Origin: DASYKS01 sp035995205
GTDB lineage: Bacteria > Acidobacteriota > Thermoanaerobaculia > Multivoradales > UBA5704
NCBI GenBank assembly: GCA_035995205.1
Contig: DASYKS010000041.1
Coordinates: forward strand, 62,001 to 126,000
Direction: 5' to 3'
DNA length: 64,000 nucleotides
Shown here: positions 24,476-34,267 of the stretch, piece after piece
Layout of the letters: the number at the start of each line of letters is the position of its first letter
Position numbering within the stretch: position 1 is the stretch's first letter
The notes under the pieces: model-generated
Seen by the model: the letters and a program-made list of their open reading frames with translations, nothing else
Databases searched by the model: none
Told to the model about the DNA's origin: nothing
Program-made: the position numbers and the translations under genes

Positions 24476-25534
24476 TCACCCCGGCGGGCGCAACACCAAG
24501 CGGGCGATCCTTTCCGGATTCTTCTTCAGCTCGCGGGCGAGGCGGTCGGCGAGGTCTCTTTGCGCGCGGATCTTGTCTTCGTCGCCGAGCTTGCTCGCGT
24601 CCATCCAGCCTCCCCCCGTGCGGCCGTGGCCGCCCCCTTTGCCCCGGCGGCCGATCAGCCGGCGCATGAGAGTTCCCGCGTCGGCGCGCGGGTTGGTGGT
24701 GCGGATCGAGAGGTAGATCCGATCCTCGAACAGACCGGTCGCGAGCGACCAGGTCTTGCCTTCCAGGCGGAGCAGCAGGTCCGCGAGCTCGGGGACGATG
24801 TCGGGCTGCTCGACCCGGCCGAGGTGAGAGATGATCAACGAATCGACGCACTCGAGCTTTTCCAGCGCCTCGTGGAGGTTGCCGAAGTAGGAGAGCGGCA
24901 GGCGGGGAGTCTGGATCTTCGCCAGCAGCCGATGGTCGGCGAGCGGGAAGAAATAGTCGTAGATCGCCTTGTCGTGGCCGACGAACTCGCGGGCGAAATC
25001 CTGGGTCTCGGAGCGGATCGCGTAAACCAACGCGGTCGACAGAGCGTGAGAGGTGCGGAGCCCCGCGGCGAGCAGGTACTCGGCGAGAATCGTCGCGGTC
25101 GCGCCATGGCTCGGACGGACGTCGTGGAACGCCACCCCCTCGGTCGCCTTCCGAATCGGGTGATGATCGATCACGATCGAGGGCTGCACCCCCGAGGGTA
25201 ACTGGTTGTTGCCGGTTCGAGGTTGGGTGTCGACCAGGGCGAAGTGAGCGTACTTCTTGAGGTTGAGATGGCGAATGTGGCTGAACCGCAGCTTCAGCGC
25301 GCGGACCATCTCGCGGTTCTCGGCGCGGCCGACCAAACCGCCGTAGGCCGCCGTGACGCTTTGTTTGAATGTGATGCGGAGCAGCCGGGAGAGCAGTAGC
25401 GCCGAGGCGAGTGCGTCGGGGTCCGGGTTGTCGTGGGTGAGCACCAACCACCGCTCCGCCCCGCCCTGGGCGCGCACCATCTCGCCGAGGGCGGCAAAGC
25501 CCCGTCGAGTCTCCTCGCTGATCTCGAAGCCCAT
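24476..25534 (-). CDS. DHH-family phosphoesterase (NrnA-like)
   Basis: A 352-residue cytoplasmic DHH/DHHA1 protein. Metal motifs: THDNPDPDALASALLLSRLL (motif I, ~34), ALVDTQP (~100), the signature VIDHHPI (~122) and an Asp in the later DDHLRR-equivalent region. The C-terminal DHHA1 domain shows the GRRGKGGGHGRTGGGW loop that binds substrate. Relatives degrade nanoRNA, pAp or cyclic dinucleotides such as pGpG. The exact substrate cannot be read from the sequence. TAAGAT lies 10 nt before the ATG and no Shine-Dalgarno is visible. Confidence 0.85.
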   Translation of the reverse strand: MGFEISEETRRGFAALGEMVRAQGGAERWLVLTHDNPDPDALASALLLSRLLRITFKQSVTAAYGGLVGRAENREMVRALKLRFSHIRHLNLKKYAHFALVDTQPRTGNNQLPSGVQPSIVIDHHPIRKATEGVAFHDVRPSHGATATILAEYLLAAGLRTSHALSTALVYAIRSETQDFAREFVGHDKAIYDYFFPLADHRLLAKIQTPRLPLSYFGNLHEALEKLECVDSLIISHLGRVEQPDIVPELADLLLRLEGKTWSLATGLFEDRIYLSIRTTNPRADAGTLMRRLIGRRGKGGGHGRTGGGWMDASKLGDEDKIRAQRDLADRLARELKKNPERIARLVLRPPG

Positions 25535-25544
25535 GGGGGCGGCG

Positions 25545-25550
25545 ATCTTA
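25545..25550 (-). promoter_or_regulatory. -10 box (TAAGAT) of the DHH gene, likely leaderless
   Basis: TAAGAT on the minus strand is followed by 10 nt and ATG 25534, with no Shine-Dalgarno. Confidence 0.45.
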
Positions 25551-25659
25551 CTCCAGGGCGCGAGCGGTGGGGACTTCCTCGATTCTCCCCGGGATAGAGG
25601 CTCGCCTCATCCGCGCTTCGCCGAAGGTACCCCGGACGAGGCACCTCGGCGATCCGTCC

Positions 25660-27282
25660 TTACAGCTTCGTCGCGACCGCGTGCTTTTCCTTGTTCTCCA
25701 GGCCGCGGCGCTGGGCGAGCAGGGTGGCCGCTTTCGGGAACTGCGCAAGCGCCTGGGCGATCTGTTTGTCGGCCTGGGCGAGAGCGCGCGAGCGGGCCTC
25801 CTGGCCGAAGTCAATGTTCAAGACCTCGGCGCGGATCTGCAGCTGGGCGAAGTCCGTCGAATCCGTGGATTTGAGCCCTTCGGCCACCTCTTTGGCGGTC
25901 GCGATCTTCTCTTCGATCAGCCAGCGGCGGAACGGCTCGACCACGTCCTCCGTCGGTTGCCAGTCGATCGAGGTCGCCTTGTGGCGCAGGTGGTAATCGA
26001 GCGCGAAGTTTACGTAGGCGTTCCTGGCGAGCAGGAACTGCTCGAACGATCCGAGCTTGTCCGGCTCGGCCACCACGTCCGGCGTGATGCCGCCCTCGCC
26101 GTAGACCTCGCGGCCGAGATCGGTGCGGAAGATCTCGCGCGGCTTGCCCGCCGGGGCTCCGGGCGCCGGGGGCGCGCCGGGTGCCGCCGGCTCGACGTGG
26201 GCGTAGTAATCGTAGAACGAGCTGTAATCGCGCTGGATCAGGCGGCCGGACGGCGTGTAGTACTTCGCCGTGGTGAGCGCGAGCCCCGCGCCGTAGGACA
26301 GGCCGTAGACCGTCTGCACCAGCCCCTTGCCCCAGCTCGGGGTGCCGACGACCAAGCCGACGTCGTGATCCTGGATCGCGCCGGAAAGAATCTCGGAGGC
26401 CGAGGCCGTTCCTTCGTTCACCAGCACGACCACCGGTTTGCCGAGCGGGGAGTGGCGGCCGCTCGCCTCGTAGGTCTGGAACGAGTCGCGGGTCCGGCCG
26501 CGGGTTTCCACGATCGACGCCCCTTCGGGCACGAACTGCTCGGCCGCCTCGATCGCCTGGTCGAGCAGGCCGCCGCCGTTGTTGCGCAGGTCGATCAGCA
26601 GCTGCTTCATCCCCTGCCCTTGGAGCTTCTGGATCGCGTCGGCCATCTCTTTGCCGGTCGAGCGCGAGAACTCGGAAAGCTGGATATAGCCGGTCTCGGG
26701 GGTGAGCATGTACGCCTGCCGCACGGTGGTCTGCGGGATCTCGGCGCGGGTGATCGACATTTCCAGCGGATCGGGCAGGCCGCGCCGGACCAGGGTGATC
26801 TTCACCTGGGTCCCCTTCGGACCTTTGAGCTTGGAGACCGCCTCGTCGATCGACATCTTCGAGGTCGGTTCGCCCTCGATGGTCGAGATCACGTCGCCCG
26901 CCTGGACCCCCATGCGCGAGGCCGGCGTCCCCTCGATCGGCGAGATCACGGTGAGCTGGCTGTTGCGCGAACCGACCAGGATGCCCAGCCCGTAGAAGCT
27001 CGCCTGCTGCTTTTCGCGCATGCCGGTATAAGCGTCGGGGGGCAGGAAGTTGGTGTGCGGGTCGAGCGTCCGGAGCATCCCCTCGACCGAGGAGAAGACC
27101 AGATCCTTGTAGGTCACCTCGGCGCCGTAGCGGTCGTGGGCGAGGGTGACCAGCTCGGTATAAAGGCGAAGCCCGTCGCGCGCATCGTCGGACAGCGCGA
27201 GCAGCCGATCGCCCCAGAGGCCACCAGCGATGAGAGTGACGAGGAAGGCGGCGATCGCGGCGATCTGGAAGGAGCGTCTCAT
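25660..27282 (-). CDS. Carboxyl-terminal processing protease (S41 family)
   Basis: A 540-residue periplasmic serine protease. A signal or anchor segment (IAAIAAFLVTLIAGG) is followed by a cap region, a PDZ domain (~95-180, GLGILVGSRNSQLTVISPI and AGDVISTIEG) and the S41 catalytic core. The catalytic Ser lies in NEGTASASEILSGAIQDH (~360) and the Lys in GTPSWGKGLVQ (~385). CtpA-type proteases trim or degrade envelope proteins after recognising C-termini by the PDZ domain. A C-terminal helical tail of ~130 residues follows. TATGAT lies 8 nt before ATG 27282, next to a PAL-1 element. Divergent from tatA. Confidence 0.92.
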   Translation of the reverse strand: MRRSFQIAAIAAFLVTLIAGGLWGDRLLALSDDARDGLRLYTELVTLAHDRYGAEVTYKDLVFSSVEGMLRTLDPHTNFLPPDAYTGMREKQQASFYGLGILVGSRNSQLTVISPIEGTPASRMGVQAGDVISTIEGEPTSKMSIDEAVSKLKGPKGTQVKITLVRRGLPDPLEMSITRAEIPQTTVRQAYMLTPETGYIQLSEFSRSTGKEMADAIQKLQGQGMKQLLIDLRNNGGGLLDQAIEAAEQFVPEGASIVETRGRTRDSFQTYEASGRHSPLGKPVVVLVNEGTASASEILSGAIQDHDVGLVVGTPSWGKGLVQTVYGLSYGAGLALTTAKYYTPSGRLIQRDYSSFYDYYAHVEPAAPGAPPAPGAPAGKPREIFRTDLGREVYGEGGITPDVVAEPDKLGSFEQFLLARNAYVNFALDYHLRHKATSIDWQPTEDVVEPFRRWLIEEKIATAKEVAEGLKSTDSTDFAQLQIRAEVLNIDFGQEARSRALAQADKQIAQALAQFPKAATLLAQRRGLENKEKHAVATKL

Positions 27283-27290
27283 GGCGGGAG

Positions 27291-27296
27291 ATCATA
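27291..27296 (-). promoter_or_regulatory. -10 box (TATGAT) of the ctp gene, abutting PAL-1
   Basis: TATGAT on the minus strand, then 8 nt, then ATG. The expected -35 position falls inside the left arm of PAL-1 copy 2. Confidence 0.55.
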
Positions 27297-27304
27297 CCAG
27301 CCTA

Positions 27305-27401
27305 GCCGCCGGGTAAGTGGTTTCGTTTGTCCCGCAGCGACTGGCTGCTGCCGAAGGCGCCCGAAGGAGCGAGGAGGCAAACGAAACCACCACCCGGCGG
27401 C
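27305..27401. repeat. Dispersed palindromic element PAL-1, copy 2
   Basis: A ~97-nt element in the divergent spacer between the ctp gene and tatA. Left arm GCCGCCGGGTAAGTGG plus TTTCGTTTG, right arm its complement with one bulge and one changed base. The core matches copy 1 almost base for base (GCGACTGGCTGCTGCCGAAG then GCGCCCGAAGGAGCGAGG). The arm segment GTGGTTTCGTTTG replaces GTGGCTCAGTTTG of copy 1 on both sides at once. Confidence 0.92.
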
Positions 27402-27469
27402 GGGGCCGCTTGACTTCGACCGCCGGGCAAGCCAATCATCCCTGAGGAGGGCCGTAGGCACGGATCGCC

Positions 27470-27919
27470 ATGCTCGGATCGCTCGGAGTTCCAGAAATCA
27501 TCTTCATCGTCGTCCTGGCGCTGCTCATTTTCGGGCCGAAGCGCCTGCCGGAGATCGGCCGTACCGTGGGCAAGGGGCTCTCCGAGTTCCGCCGCGCCTC
27601 GGCCGAAATCCAACGGACGATCAACGCCGAGCTCGCGCTCGAAGAGGATCCGCGTCCGGTGCAATACCCCCGCCGCGTCTCGCTCGTCGAGCCGGAAGGC
27701 GAGGCCCCGGCGTCGCGCACGCCGCCCGCGGGCGCCTTGGCTCGGGGCGGAACGATCGGTGACGACGAGCTGGACGAGCCGGGCCAACTGCCGTACCAGG
27801 TCGCCGACGTGGTCGACCCGGTGGACGAGACGCTGGACCCCGAAGGCGCTCCGCCGACCCCGCAAGAGCGTGCCGGAGAGCCATCGCCCGTATCGCCCGC
27901 TCCCGTCGAGCCAAGCTAG
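27470..27919 (+). CDS. Twin-arginine translocase subunit TatA/TatB
   Basis: A 149-residue protein. The N-terminal single TM helix (LGVPEIIFIVVLALLIFG) is followed by the hinge GPKRLPEIGRTVGKGLSEFR and an amphipathic helix, the diagnostic TatA/B layout; the rest is a Pro/Glu-rich tail. It forms the pore or, if TatB-like, the receptor for folded Tat substrates. The tail is longer than most TatA proteins (60-90 residues), so a bifunctional or TatB role is possible. tatC follows 18 nt later. Upstream lies PAL-1 copy 2. Confidence 0.93.
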   Translation: MLGSLGVPEIIFIVVLALLIFGPKRLPEIGRTVGKGLSEFRRASAEIQRTINAELALEEDPRPVQYPRRVSLVEPEGEAPASRTPPAGALARGGTIGDDELDEPGQLPYQVADVVDPVDETLDPEGAPPTPQERAGEPSPVSPAPVEPS

Positions 27920-27937
27920 ACGCCCGGACCCCGAAGA

Positions 27938-28741
27938 ATGCCCTCCGAAGCCAAACGCCTAGCGGCGGTTCCGGCCGTCAAGGACGATCTGCCGCGGATG
28001 TCGCTTCTTGCGCACCTCGAAGAGCTGCGCAAGCGGATTCTCTATACGCTGCTGATCGTCTCGGCGGCGTTTGCGCCCTGCTGGTACTACGTCGAAAAGA
28101 TCTTCGCGTTCCTCGCCGCGCCGATCCAGAAGCTGCTGCCGCCGGGGACCAAGCTCGCGTTCCTCGGGGTGACCGACCCGTTCATCCTCTATTTCAAGGT
28201 CGCGGCGCTCGCCGCGGTGTTCCTCTCGGCGCCGTTCCTGATCTACCAGCTGTGGAGCTTCATCTCCCCTGCGCTCTACCGGAAAGAGAAGCGGTTCGCG
28301 ATCCCGTTCATCTTCTTCGGTACCGTCTTCTTCGTCTCGGGCGGCGCGTTCGGCTACTACGTGGCGTTTCCCAACGCTGTGCGCTTCCTGCTCCAGATGG
28401 GCCAGCAGTTCATGCCGGTGATCACGATCGAGCGCTACGCCGGCTTCCTGCTCACCGTGATCCTCGGCCTCGGGCTGATGTTCGAGCTGCCGATCGTGAT
28501 CTTCCTCGCCGCCTGGATCGGCCTGGTCAAGCCGCGCACCTTGATGAAGTACTTCCGCCATGCGGTGGTGCTGATCGCGATCGCCGCGGCGATCCTCACG
28601 CCGACCCCCGACATCGTGAACATGATGGTGTTCATGCTCCCCGGCATCGGCCTGTATCTGCTCGGGGTGGGCGCCGCCGCGTTGGTGGTACGGAACCGGG
28701 AGAAAAAGGCGGACGAAGAGCTCGACTCGGATGACGCCTAA
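27938..28741 (+). CDS. tatC: Twin-arginine translocase subunit TatC
   Basis: A 267-residue inner-membrane protein with six TM helices. Conserved sites: MSLLAHLEELRKRILYTLL at the N-terminus, the periplasmic FHEAP-type segment (here FILYFKVAALAAVFLSAPF), and FELPIVIFLAAWIGLV. It recognises the twin-arginine signal and assembles with the preceding TatA/B. The C-terminal acidic tail is short. Lies 18 nt after tatA in the same operon. Confidence 0.96.
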   Translation: MPSEAKRLAAVPAVKDDLPRMSLLAHLEELRKRILYTLLIVSAAFAPCWYYVEKIFAFLAAPIQKLLPPGTKLAFLGVTDPFILYFKVAALAAVFLSAPFLIYQLWSFISPALYRKEKRFAIPFIFFGTVFFVSGGAFGYYVAFPNAVRFLLQMGQQFMPVITIERYAGFLLTVILGLGLMFELPIVIFLAAWIGLVKPRTLMKYFRHAVVLIAIAAAILTPTPDIVNMMVFMLPGIGLYLLGVGAAALVVRNREKKADEELDSDDA

Positions 28742-28759
28742 GGCCTCCCACCTTCCAAG

Positions 28760-28850
28760 CGGCAGGGAGGCAAGCGTGAGGACGGAGCGCAACTGTCTGA
28801 AGCCCGAAGGGCGAGTTTGAGCACCGCCCGCAACGCTTGCCTCCCTGCCG
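28760..28850. repeat. 91-nt palindromic element (PAL-4, single copy)
   Basis: Perfect 18-nt arms CGGCAGGGAGGCAAGCGT (28760-28777) and ACGCTTGCCTCCCTGCCG (28833-28850) enclose 55 nt with a small inner hairpin (GCCCGAAGGGC). It lies between tatC and phoH and could attenuate read-through. No second copy is present in the window. Confidence 0.8.
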
Positions 28851-29007
28851 CGGCAGTGAATTTGCTAGACTCCTTTCTCCCGTACGCCGATCCGTCCGCC
28901 TCGATCCGGGGCTCGGCCGCGGCGATCCGCAACGTGCGACCTCCGATCCTGCAACCGGCAGACCTCTTTCCGCGGTGCCTCGCGCCCTCGGAGCGTAAGG
29001 ATTTTCG

Positions 29008-29994
<987 letters not shown>

Positions 29995-30001
29995 GCCTGG
30001 T

Positions 30002-30448
30002 ATGAGAAGTGCGCCCGGACCCTCCGTGCGCGAGATCGCGATCCTGAACCCGAACCGTTACCCGGAAGCCGCGGTGCGCCGGCTGCGCCCCTGGCTCGAA
30101 GGGGTGTTGGAGGAGCTCGCTCCGGAAGCCCTTAGTTTCGGCGTCCGGTTCGCCGGCGACCGCGAGTTGCGCCGGGCGAACCGGGAGTACCGCGGCAAGG
30201 ATTACGCGACCGACGTACTGTCGTTTCCCGGCGAACCGGAAGACGGCCATTTGGGCGACGTGCTGATCTCGGTGCCGCGGGCGCGCCACCAAGCGCTCGA
30301 AGCGGGGCACGACGCGGTGCGGGAGGTCGAGATCCTGCTGCTCCACGGCATCCTCCATTGCCTGGGCCACGACCACGAGACCGACGGCGGTACGATGGAA
30401 CGGCTCGAACGGCGCCTGCGCAAGAAATTCTTGTCGAGAGCGCGATGA
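30002..30448 (+). CDS. ybeY: Endoribonuclease YbeY
   Basis: A 148-residue Zn-dependent RNase for 16S rRNA 3'-end maturation and ribosome quality control. The metal site HGILHCLGHDHE (~115) is intact, and the family block ATDVLSFPGE is present (~70). Its start follows the phoH stop by 7 nt, and its stop overlaps the corC ATG by 4 nt. An alternative start at MRSAPG is the one used here; no competing upstream start exists. Confidence 0.95.
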   Translation: MRSAPGPSVREIAILNPNRYPEAAVRRLRPWLEGVLEELAPEALSFGVRFAGDRELRRANREYRGKDYATDVLSFPGEPEDGHLGDVLISVPRARHQALEAGHDAVREVEILLLHGILHCLGHDHETDGGTMERLERRLRKKFLSRAR

Positions 30449-31728
30449 GCGGATTTCCGACCGGCTGGCTCTGGCTCGCGGTGCTCACGCTGCCGCTCGC
30501 GATCCTGCTCTCCATCCTCTCGGCGCTGCTCGAGCGGAGCGGTCCGATCCGCCTGTCGCATTGGGCCGAAGAGGCGGGGGGCAACCTCCGCGCGCTCTAC
30601 GAATCGCGCCTGCGTTTCGGCATCTTCCGTTCGCTGCTGTCGCTGTTTGCGCGTCTCGCGCCGATCGGCCTGTTCCTCGCGCTGTGGAAGTTGGGGGCAG
30701 GGTTGGGGCTGCCCGCTGCGGGCTGGATCGCGCTCGGCTTCGTCGCGGTGGAGCTCGCCGCGACCGAGACCGCGAACCGCCTGTTTGTCTCCCGCTCCGC
30801 GGATCGAGCGCTCGAACTGCTCACACGGGCGTACCGCGCGGTCTACGCGCTGCTCTTGGCGCCGATCGCCCTGGTTTCGCTCTTGATCCCCACGAGCCTG
30901 TTGATGCACAAGGGGCGAGAGCAGGACGAGGACGACGACGACGTCTCGGACGAGGAAATCGAGGCGTTCATCGACGTCGGAAAGAGCGAAGGAATCCTCG
31001 AAGCCCAGGCGAGCGAATGGGTCTGGAACGTGGTCGATTTCCCCAACCGCCAGGCCAAGAGCGTGATGACCCCGCGGATCGACATGATCTGCGCGCCGCT
31101 CGACGCGCCGCTCGATACCCTCGCCGATCGCTTCGTGGAATCGGGCCACTCTCGCATCCCGCTCTACGATGGCTCGATCGACAAGATCGCCGGGGTGCTG
31201 CACATTCGCGACCTGCTCCGCGCGTTGCGCACGGGAGAACCGACGTCGGCCCGCGGCCTGGTGAAACCGCCCCTCCTGGTCCCCGAGACCAAGACGCTCG
31301 ACGAGCTGCTGCGCGAGCTGCAGCGCCGCTTCCAACAAGTGGCGATCGTGGTCGACGAGCACGGCGGCACGGCGGGCCTGGTGACGGTCGAGGATCTGGT
31401 GGAAGAGATCGTGGGCGAGATCGCCGACGAGCACGAAGCGCTGGCCGCCGATCTCGAACCGCTCGGGGAAGGCCGCTACCGGCTCGAAGGCAAAGCGCGG
31501 CTGGATCTGTTGGAAGAGATGTTCGACGTCGATTTCGACGACGCCGAGGTCGAGACCGTTGGCGGTCTGGTGCTCTCGGTACTCGGCCGGGTGCCGAAGG
31601 TCGGCGACACGGTCGAAGCGGGACATCTCCGATTCGTGGTCGAATCCATGGAGGATCGCCGCATCCAATCGGTTGTCGTCGAGGCGCTCTCGGCTGATGC
31701 TCGGGATGTTCGGAGAGAGGAAGCCTGA
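30445..31728 (+). CDS. CorC/HlyC-family (CNNM-like) transporter-associated protein
   Basis: A 427-residue protein. Three to four N-terminal TM helices (first at WLWLAVLTLPLAILL) are followed by an acidic loop (EQDEDDDDVSDEE), two CBS domains (VMTPRIDMI ... HSRIPLYDGSIDKIAGVLHI and VAIVVDEHGGTAGLVTVEDL) and a C-terminal CorC_HlyC domain. Relatives act in Mg2+/Co2+ efflux; the hemolysin label is historical. ATG overlaps the ybeY stop (ATGA) and the stop overlaps the era ATG, so all four genes are coupled. A longer frame starting at 30358 overlaps ybeY and was rejected. Confidence 0.92.
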   Translation: MSGFPTGWLWLAVLTLPLAILLSILSALLERSGPIRLSHWAEEAGGNLRALYESRLRFGIFRSLLSLFARLAPIGLFLALWKLGAGLGLPAAGWIALGFVAVELAATETANRLFVSRSADRALELLTRAYRAVYALLLAPIALVSLLIPTSLLMHKGREQDEDDDDVSDEEIEAFIDVGKSEGILEAQASEWVWNVVDFPNRQAKSVMTPRIDMICAPLDAPLDTLADRFVESGHSRIPLYDGSIDKIAGVLHIRDLLRALRTGEPTSARGLVKPPLLVPETKTLDELLRELQRRFQQVAIVVDEHGGTAGLVTVEDLVEEIVGEIADEHEALAADLEPLGEGRYRLEGKARLDLLEEMFDVDFDDAEVETVGGLVLSVLGRVPKVGDTVEAGHLRFVVESMEDRRIQSVVVEALSADARDVRREEA

Positions 31729-32654
31729 TGCCGAAAGCGGGAACCGTCGCCCTGATCGGTCGGCCGAACGCGGGGAAATCGACGCTGCTCAACCGCCTGC
31801 TGGGCGAGAAGCTCGCAATCGTCTCGGACAAGCCGCAGACCACGCGCCACCGGATCGTCGGAATCCTCTCGGAAGAGCGCGGCCAGATCGTGTTCTACGA
31901 CACGCCGGGCGTCCATCGCCCGCTCCATCGCCTGAACCAGCAGATGGTGAGCCACGCGCTCGACGCCTTGAACGACGCCGATCTGGTCTGCCTGCTGGTC
32001 GATGCGAGCGAACCCTTCGGTAACGGCGACGCCTACATGCTGGACCTGGTCGCCAAGACCGAAAGCCCGAAGATCCTGCTGCTGAACAAAATCGACCGGG
32101 TGGAGAAAAACACTCTACTGCCGAAGATCGCCAAATACGCCGCGCACGGCGACGGGAAGACGTTTTCCGAGGTGATCCCGGTTTCGGCGCGGACAGGAGA
32201 CGGCTGTAACCTCCTGCTCGAAACGCTGTGGGCCGCGCTGCGGGAAGGGGAGGCGATGTACGACCCGGAGCTGTTGACGATCCACCCGGAGCGCTTCCTG
32301 GTGACCGAGCGGATCCGCGAGAAGATGCTCCAGCACACGCACGACGAGCTGCCGTTTTCGACCGCCGTCCTGCTCGAACGCTGGGAGGACGAGGAATCGA
32401 CCCCGCCGACCAAGTCCGGGCTGGTGAAGATCTGGGCCTCCCTGCTGGTCGAAAAGCCGGGCCAGAAGTCGATCCTGATCGGCCGCGGAGGCGCGAAGAT
32501 CAAAGAGATCGGCACCGCGGCGCGCCTCGATCTGGAGCAATACCTGGGCAAGAAGGTCTTCCTCGACCTCCAGGTCAAGCTCGAACCGAACTGGCGCGAG
32601 GATCGGGCGCTATTGGCCCAGTTGGAGCGGGACGTGGATTTGGATCTGGGCTGA
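31728..32654 (+). CDS. era: GTPase Era
   Basis: A 308-residue ribosome-assembly GTPase. G motifs: GRPNAGKSTLLN (G1), TTRHRIVG (G2), YDTPGVHRPLHRLNQ (G3) and LLNKIDRV (G4). The C-terminal KH domain shows ILIGRGGAKIKEIGTAAR, which binds the 3' end of 16S rRNA. It starts one base inside the corC stop codon. Together with ybeY upstream this forms a 16S-maturation operon. Confidence 0.97.
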   Translation: MPKAGTVALIGRPNAGKSTLLNRLLGEKLAIVSDKPQTTRHRIVGILSEERGQIVFYDTPGVHRPLHRLNQQMVSHALDALNDADLVCLLVDASEPFGNGDAYMLDLVAKTESPKILLLNKIDRVEKNTLLPKIAKYAAHGDGKTFSEVIPVSARTGDGCNLLLETLWAALREGEAMYDPELLTIHPERFLVTERIREKMLQHTHDELPFSTAVLLERWEDEESTPPTKSGLVKIWASLLVEKPGQKSILIGRGGAKIKEIGTAARLDLEQYLGKKVFLDLQVKLEPNWREDRALLAQLERDVDLDLG

Positions 32655-32755
32655 TCCATTGGGGGGCGCAGGCCGCGATCCGCAACGCCTCGGTCTCGGT
32701 ACCCGTTCGAACATCGCTACGACACACATTTGAGACACCAGAATCGCCTTTTGCG

Positions 32756-33190
32756 TCGCTTCGCTCAAACTCCGCATCACTGCGACCCAGGTCTACATCA
32801 TTGCGATTCAGTTCTACATCACTGCGATTCAGCTCCACATCACCGCGAGCTGGATGGGCATCACAGCGAGCCGTTTCTACATCGCAGAAAACGAGTTCCT
32901 CATCACCGCGAGCTAGATCTGAGACGCTACGATCAAGTTCGCGCTCGCTACGATCGGACTCTGCATCACTAGGATCGGGTTCTGCATCACTGCGAGCAGG
33001 ATCTTTGCTCCTTCGTGGTCCCTCCGTGTGATGGAGAACCTGGTCCGAGTGATGCGTCAAGGGATCGGAATGATGCAAAAGAAGCTGGGAATGCTTCGCG
33101 AGCGGCTCTCGTGATGCATGAACCCGCTGCGGGAGGCCGCGTAGCGGATCTGAGTGATGCAAAGCAGGTCGTGAATGGTGCGGAGCTAGC
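32756..33190. repeat. 21-nt-periodic degenerate repeat array 2, with central inversion
   Basis: The 740-nt gap between era and mqnD holds at least twelve successive units of exactly 21 nt from 32756 to 33007. The starts of units (TCACTGCGA or close) are at 32777, 32798, 32819, 32840 and so on to 32987. The consensus ends in GGNTCTACA. From 33029 the orientation flips: TGATGC-type starts recur at 33029, 33050, 33071, ~33092, 33112 and 33155. The centre is near 33018. Frames read as heptapeptide repeats (for example SDVELNR, GDVELNR) but no start, RBS or recognisable protein supports a gene. 33191-33394 shows nothing recognisable except a possible -10. Confidence 0.9.
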
Positions 33191-33379
33191 TGCTCGTGTT
33201 CGGTAGTGGGTCATGAGTGTTCGCCGAACGTTGTGTTGTGTCTCATCAGCGGCTCGGAGCGGCGCGTCGAGGGGTCCTGGCGTTGCAACTCGGGAAGCCG
33301 GTCGCGCAGGAGGCGCTCCGGCTCGTCCGCAACCTGCTCCGGGGTCCTGGGACGCCGGCCTGAGAGATTCCCCGTCTGA

Positions 33380-33385
33380 TACCCT
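33380..33385 (+). promoter_or_regulatory. -10-like box (TACCCT) of mqnD
   Basis: TACCCT, preceded by TGA in extended -10 style, lies 9 nt before the mqnD ATG without a Shine-Dalgarno. Confidence 0.4.
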
Positions 33386-33394
33386 TCCGCCGCC

Positions 33395-34267
33395 ATGACC
33401 GAGACAGCCATCGCCCCGCCGACCGAAGCCCTCCAAGTCCGAATCGCGCACAGTCCGGACTCGGATGATGCGTTCATGTTCTACGCCCTCACCCAGGGGT
33501 TGCTCGACGTTTCGGGCCTTGCGATCTCGCACGTCCTCCAGGACATCGAGAGCCTGAACCAGGCCGCGTTCGAAGGGCGTTACGAGATCACCGCCCTCTC
33601 TTTCCACGGCTACGCCCACTTGGCAGACCGCTACCAGATCATGCCCTCGGGCGCGAGCTTCGGAGATGGTTACGGTCCCCTTGTGGTGAGCCGCGAGCCG
33701 CTCACGCGTGAGGATCTTGTGGGGAAGACGATCGCAATTCCGGGCCAGCTGACCACGGCGCACTTGGCACTCCGCCTCTGGCAGCCGGAAGTGCTGACGA
33801 CCATCGTGCCGTTCGACCGCATCCTCGACGTCGTCGCCTCCGGCGAAGCGATCGCTGGAGTGGTGATCCACGAAGGGCAGCTGACGTTTCAGGAGCAGGG
33901 CCTCCAGGCGGTCGTCGATTTGGGCGCTTGGTGGAAGGGGGATACGGGCCTGCCCCTGCCGCTCGGCTGCAACGGCATTCGCCGCGAGTTGCCGGAAGAC
34001 GTGAAGCGCCGCCTCTGCCGATTGCTTACCGAGAGCATCGAATACGCGCTCGACCACCGCGACGAGGCGCTCGGCTACGCCATCCGCTACGCCCGCGGCT
34101 TGGAAGACGATCTAGCCCGCTCGGACAAATTCGTCGGGATGTACGTCAATGAATGGACGAGAAGCTACGGCGAAGCGGGAAAGAAGGCGGTCCAGTTGTT
34201 GCTCTACCGCGGGTTTGAAGCGGGATTGCTGCCGCAGCACGTCACGGCTGAGTTCATCGAGGCGTAG
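33395..34267 (+). CDS. mqnD: 1,4-dihydroxy-6-naphthoate synthase
   Basis: A 290-residue enzyme of the futalosine route to menaquinone; it converts cyclic dehypoxanthine futalosine to 1,4-dihydroxy-6-naphthoate. The fold is that of a periplasmic-binding protein but no signal peptide is present. The family block IAHSPDSDDAFMFYAL (~18-33) and the later GDGYGPLVVSREPL and GEAIAGVVIHEGQLTF fit MqnD rather than MqnA. No other mqn gene is in the window. PAL-2 copy B begins one base after the stop. Confidence 0.9.
   Translation: MTETAIAPPTEALQVRIAHSPDSDDAFMFYALTQGLLDVSGLAISHVLQDIESLNQAAFEGRYEITALSFHGYAHLADRYQIMPSGASFGDGYGPLVVSREPLTREDLVGKTIAIPGQLTTAHLALRLWQPEVLTTIVPFDRILDVVASGEAIAGVVIHEGQLTFQEQGLQAVVDLGAWWKGDTGLPLPLGCNGIRRELPEDVKRRLCRLLTESIEYALDHRDEALGYAIRYARGLEDDLARSDKFVGMYVNEWTRSYGEAGKKAVQLLLYRGFEAGLLPQHVTAEFIEA

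Noticed and set aside
23508..25451. A 647-codon open frame on the minus strand
   Set aside because: It is a shadow of the DHH phosphoesterase gene in another frame that runs on into the real secreted-protein gene; AAAGGAG before ATG 24068 marks the true start.
32575..33162. A 195-codon minus-strand frame with SDVELNR-type repeats
   Set aside because: Same reason: an artefact of the 21-nt array, partly overlapping the era 3' end.
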